8,024 nucleotides of DNA from Bacteroidales bacterium UBA1253 (lineage in GTDB: Bacteria; Bacteroidota; Bacteroidia; Bacteroidales; Paludibacteraceae): positions 36,507 to 44,530 of the forward strand of contig DBVX01000089.1 of the NCBI GenBank assembly GCA_002308815.1, written 5' to 3'. Below the pieces are notes generated by a model. The model searched no databases, was not told where the DNA came from, and saw only the letters and a program-made list of their open reading frames with translations. This document shows positions 7,820 through 8,024 of the stretch, piece after piece. Position 1 is the first letter of the stretch, and every line of letters starts with the position of its first letter. The position numbers and the translations under genes were made by a program.

Positions 7820-7918
7820 ACGTATTCGGGATTGAATGTTATACTATCAAGTTTCTATATCACAACTGCTGTCAAGTTGATAATCATTGTCAGGCTGATA
7901 AAAAAGAGCCGATAACAA
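7820..7918 (-). other. Probable ~100-nt 5' leader of the large gene, with an imperfect hairpin
   Basis: This stretch lies between the predicted transcription start (near 7918-7920) and ATG 7819. At 7858-7882 an imperfect inverted repeat can form 8 base pairs: TATCA + ACT against AGT + TGATA, with a 2-nt bulge (7863-7864) and a 7-nt loop (7868-7874). No Shine-Dalgarno, upstream reading frame of note or recognisable riboswitch was seen. The hairpin may be chance in A/T-rich DNA. Confidence 0.3.
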
Positions 7919-7924
7919 ACGCGG

Positions 7925-7956
7925 CAAAAATAACGGATTTATTTATAGTTAGCAAA
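7925..7956 (-). promoter_or_regulatory. Bacteroidetes-type promoter (-33 TTTG / -7 TAnnTTTG) for the large gene
   Basis: Read on the minus strand, TTTG (7953-7956) is followed after exactly 20 nt by TATTTTTG (7925-7932), a full match to the Bacteroidetes primary-sigma -7 consensus TAnnTTTG with its -33 TTTG at the accepted spacing. It sits in A/T-rich intergenic DNA about 105 bp upstream of ATG 7819 and would start transcription near 7918-7920. It probably drives both minus-strand genes, since no comparable match was found in the 62-bp gap at 2205-2266. Confidence 0.6.
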
Positions 7957-7981
7957 CTTTTCTACATTTTTTTATGTTTTG

Positions 7982-8024
7982 ATGAAAGAAACCTCCGAAC
8001 CATCCGGCTGGAGCGACCGCCGTC
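7982..8024 (+). CDS. Possible start of a divergent gene (first 14 codons only)
   Basis: An ATG at 7982 begins an open frame to the window edge, MKETSEPSGWSDRR. Base composition switches from very A/T-rich (7921-7981) to G/C-rich exactly at this ATG, and the codons are C/G-ending, as is common in the two main genes. No Shine-Dalgarno is present, and only a near-match to the -7 box lies just upstream. The alternative is the 3' end of a minus-strand gene (RRSLQPDGSEVSFIKT, stop at 7972-7974), which would contain two CGG arginine codons in a row. Too short to name a product. Confidence 0.35.
   Translation, partial: MKETSEPSGWSDRR

Noticed and set aside
7879..7915. Three GATAA words (7879, 7897, 7911) considered as operator repeats
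   Set aside because: The words are short, unevenly spaced (18 and 14 nt) and expected by chance in A/T-rich DNA.
7972..8024. 3' end of a minus-strand gene (RRSLQPDGSEVSFIKT, stop at 7972-7974)
   Set aside because: Possible, but 17 codons at an edge are weak evidence, two consecutive CGG codons are unattractive, and the composition switch coincides with the plus-strand ATG at 7982. Kept only as the alternative.
1..8024. CRISPR arrays, tRNA or rRNA genes, insertion sequences, attachment sites
   Set aside because: No regular short repeat-spacer pattern, RNA-gene-like sequence, transposase motif or terminal inverted repeats were seen; practically all sequence is explained by the two coding regions.

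Overview
The window looks like chromosomal DNA of a gut- or rumen-type Bacteroidales (Bacteroides/Prevotella-like) bacterium. Four things point there: large exported proteins built from BspA-type leucine-rich repeats, InlB-B-like repeats and Fibrobacter-type 'FISUMP' (Fib_succ_major) domains; starts preceded by A/T-rich DNA without Shine-Dalgarno sequences; a good match to the Bacteroidetes TTTG-(20 nt)-TAnnTTTG promoter; and a C-terminal segment of a type recurrent in Bacteroidales exported proteins. This assignment comes from recognised motifs, not from a database search.

Nearly the whole window is two genes on the minus strand. Reading in the direction of transcription (right to left), 7820-7981 is an intergenic region with a promoter and a leader of about 100 nt. 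It is followed by a 1850-residue secreted mosaic protein (7819-2267). After a 62-bp gap comes a second secreted protein that starts at 2204 and is still open at base 1, so at least 734 residues are visible and its C-terminus lies outside the window. The right edge (7982-8024) may hold the first 14 codons of a divergent plus-strand gene, but this is uncertain.

The two proteins share modules. The large one has a signal peptide, a Cys-rich leucine-rich-repeat region, an InlB-B-like repeat, an unrecognised region of about 310 residues, another InlB-like repeat, two tandem copies of [FISUMP + InlB-like repeat], one more InlB repeat, and a beta-rich C-terminal region. The second has a signal peptide, two tandem FISUMP-type domains of about 300 residues each, an InlB-like repeat and the start of another. 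Same strand, short spacing, no recognisable promoter or terminator between them and shared domains suggest a two-gene surface-protein operon. Adhesion or ligand binding is the reasonable inference; no enzymatic motif, transporter, defence gene, RNA gene, transposase or CRISPR array was seen. Long plus-strand open frames opposite both genes are register artefacts.

The most interesting open question is whether the FISUMP domains, thought to have a C-type-lectin-like fold, are targets of sequence diversification encoded outside the window.
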